DNA from: Chelydra serpentina
Taxonomy: Eukaryota > Chordata > Testudines > Chelydridae
Length of the DNA: 64,000 nucleotides
NCBI GenBank assembly: GCA_037349315.1
Contig: JBAIAC010000269.1
Span: 111,354-175,353 of the forward strand
Direction: 5' to 3'
The position numbers were made by a program, and so were the translations under genes. The notes beneath the pieces were generated by a model that was not told the DNA's origin, searched no databases, and saw only the letters and a list, made by a program, of their open reading frames with translations. This document shows, one piece after another, positions 62,901-64,000 of the stretch (its first letter is position 1; each line of letters opens with the position of its first letter).

Positions 62901-64000
62901 GGAGATCAGGGCTGGGATAGAAGGGGCTGCGGGTCGGGAGTGAGGGGCATCGGCAGAGCGGTGACTGGGGAGCTCAGGGCTGGGATAGAAGGGGCTGCGA
63001 GTCGGGAGTGAGGGGCACCAGCAGAGCAGTGACTGGGGAGCTCAGGGCTGGGATAGAAGGGGCTGCGGGTCGGGAGTGAGGGGCACCGGCAGAGCGGTGA
63101 TTGGGGAGCTCAGGGCTGGGATAGAAGGGGCTGCGGGTCGGGAGTGAGGGGCACCGGCAGAGCGGTGACTGGGGAGCTCAAGGCTGGGATAGAAGGGGCT
63201 GCGGGTCGGGAGTGAGGGGCACCGGCAGAGCGGTGACTGGGGAGCTCAGGGCTGGGATAGAAGGGGCTGCGGGTCGGGAGTGAGGGTCACCGGCAGAGCG
63301 GTGACTGGGGAGCTCGGGGCTGGGATAGAAGGGGCTGCGGGTCGGGAGTGAGGGGCACCGGCAGAGCGGTGATTGGGGAGCTCAGGGCTGGGATAGAAGG
63401 GGCTGCGGGTCGGGAGTGAGGGGCACCGGCAGAGCGGTGACTGGGGAGCTCAGGGCTGGGATAGAAGGGGCTGCGGGTCGGGAGTGAGGGGCACCGGCAG
63501 AGCGGTGACTGGGGAGCTCAAGGCTGGGATAGAAGGGGCTGCGAGTCGGGAGTGAGGGGCACTGGCAGAGCGGTGACTGGGGAGCTCAGGGCTGGGATAG
63601 AAGGGGCTGCGGGTCGGGAGTGAGGGGCACCGGCAGAGGGGTGACTGGGGAGCTCGGGGCTGGGATAGAAGGGGCTGCGAGTCGGGAGTGAGGGGCACCA
63701 GCAGAGCAGTGACTGGGGAGCTCAGGGCTGGGATAGAAGGGGCTGCGGGTCGGGAGTGAGGGGCACCGGCAGAGCGGTGACTGGGGAGCTCAGGGCTGGG
63801 ATAGAAGGGGCTGCGAGTCGGGAGTGAGGGGCACCGGCAGAGCGGTGACTGGGGAGCTCAGGGCTGGGATAGAAGGGGCTGTGGGTCGGGAGTGAGGGGC
63901 ACCGGCAGAGCGGTGACTGGGGAGCTCAGGGCTGGGATAGAAGGGGCTGCGTGTCGGGAGTGAGGGGCACCGGCAGAGCGGTGACTGGGGAGCTCAGGGC
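62874..64000 (+). repeat. 68-bp minisatellite, about 16 units, runs off the end
   Basis: Units of GGGGCACCGGCAGAGCGGTG plus GCTCAGGGCTGGGATAGAAG repeat with very few differences, so the array is young or homogenised. The same unit forms the short array at 11098. Confidence 0.95.

Overview
The window looks like germline DNA of a vertebrate, most probably a cryptodiran turtle. Four copies of a tRNA-derived SINE share their tail with CR1 LINEs, which is the arrangement of the turtle Pol III/CR1-tailed SINEs. CR1, MIR-like and Ty3/Gypsy-like elements and two KRAB-A exons support an amniote. The species call rests on repeat recognition only. There is no complete protein-coding host gene here: nearly all open frames are low-complexity, tandem-repeat or mobile-element frames.

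The dominant content is a dense, mosaic tRNA gene cluster of about 49 tRNA or tRNA-like loci on both strands. It holds Val, Phe, Cys, Thr (UGU and AGU), Lys, Gln, Arg, Asn, initiator Met, Ser, Glu and a Gly remnant. Roughly half keep a full cloverleaf with matching stems and many have a nearby T-run; the rest are decayed or have shifted anticodons. The cluster grew by copying multi-hundred-base modules that carry a tRNA together with its flanks. A Lys-then-Gln pair recurs six times with the same order and spacing. An Arg module recurs three times with three different Arg anticodons. A Ser-AGA module recurs three times. Large direct (about 13.6-16.8 kb versus 22.5-25.4 kb) and inverted (about 0.8-1.7 kb versus 45.3-46.5 kb; 17.0-17.6 versus 43.3-44.3 kb; 18.4-19.7 versus 36.9-38.1 kb) duplications are readable by eye.

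Layout. 0-5 kb: KRAB-A exon, SINE, Val, Phe, Cys, Thr, Lys and Gln. 5-8.6 kb: a decayed Gypsy-like LTR element with a nested SINE. 9.4-13.3 kb: Arg, Asn, initiator Met, a 68-bp minisatellite, Thr and a Phe-like tRNA. 13.6-27.1 kb: E-box-bearing VNTRs, the direct duplication, and Ser, Thr, Lys, Gln, Asn and Arg loci. 27-34.5 kb: sparse sequence, then a 4.76-kb LTR retroelement with 567-bp LTRs. 34.7-44.5 kb: Ser, Lys, Gln, Thr, Arg and Ser tRNAs plus hAT-like and MITE insertions. 45-48 kb: inverted copy of the start of the window, ending in a second KRAB-A exon. 48-57.2 kb: solo LTR, Ser, Glu, Thr, Gln and Lys, and a Thr gene split by a solo LTR. 57.6-58.4 kb: CpG island with a GC-box array. 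59-64 kb: solo LTR, CR1, Ser-GCT, Arg-like tRNA, LTR fragment and a long 68-bp minisatellite running off the end.

Together the loci show a Pol III gene cluster evolving by duplication, anticodon mutation and retroelement insertion. One retroelement has a primer-binding site exactly complementary to the 3' end of a tRNA encoded in the same window.
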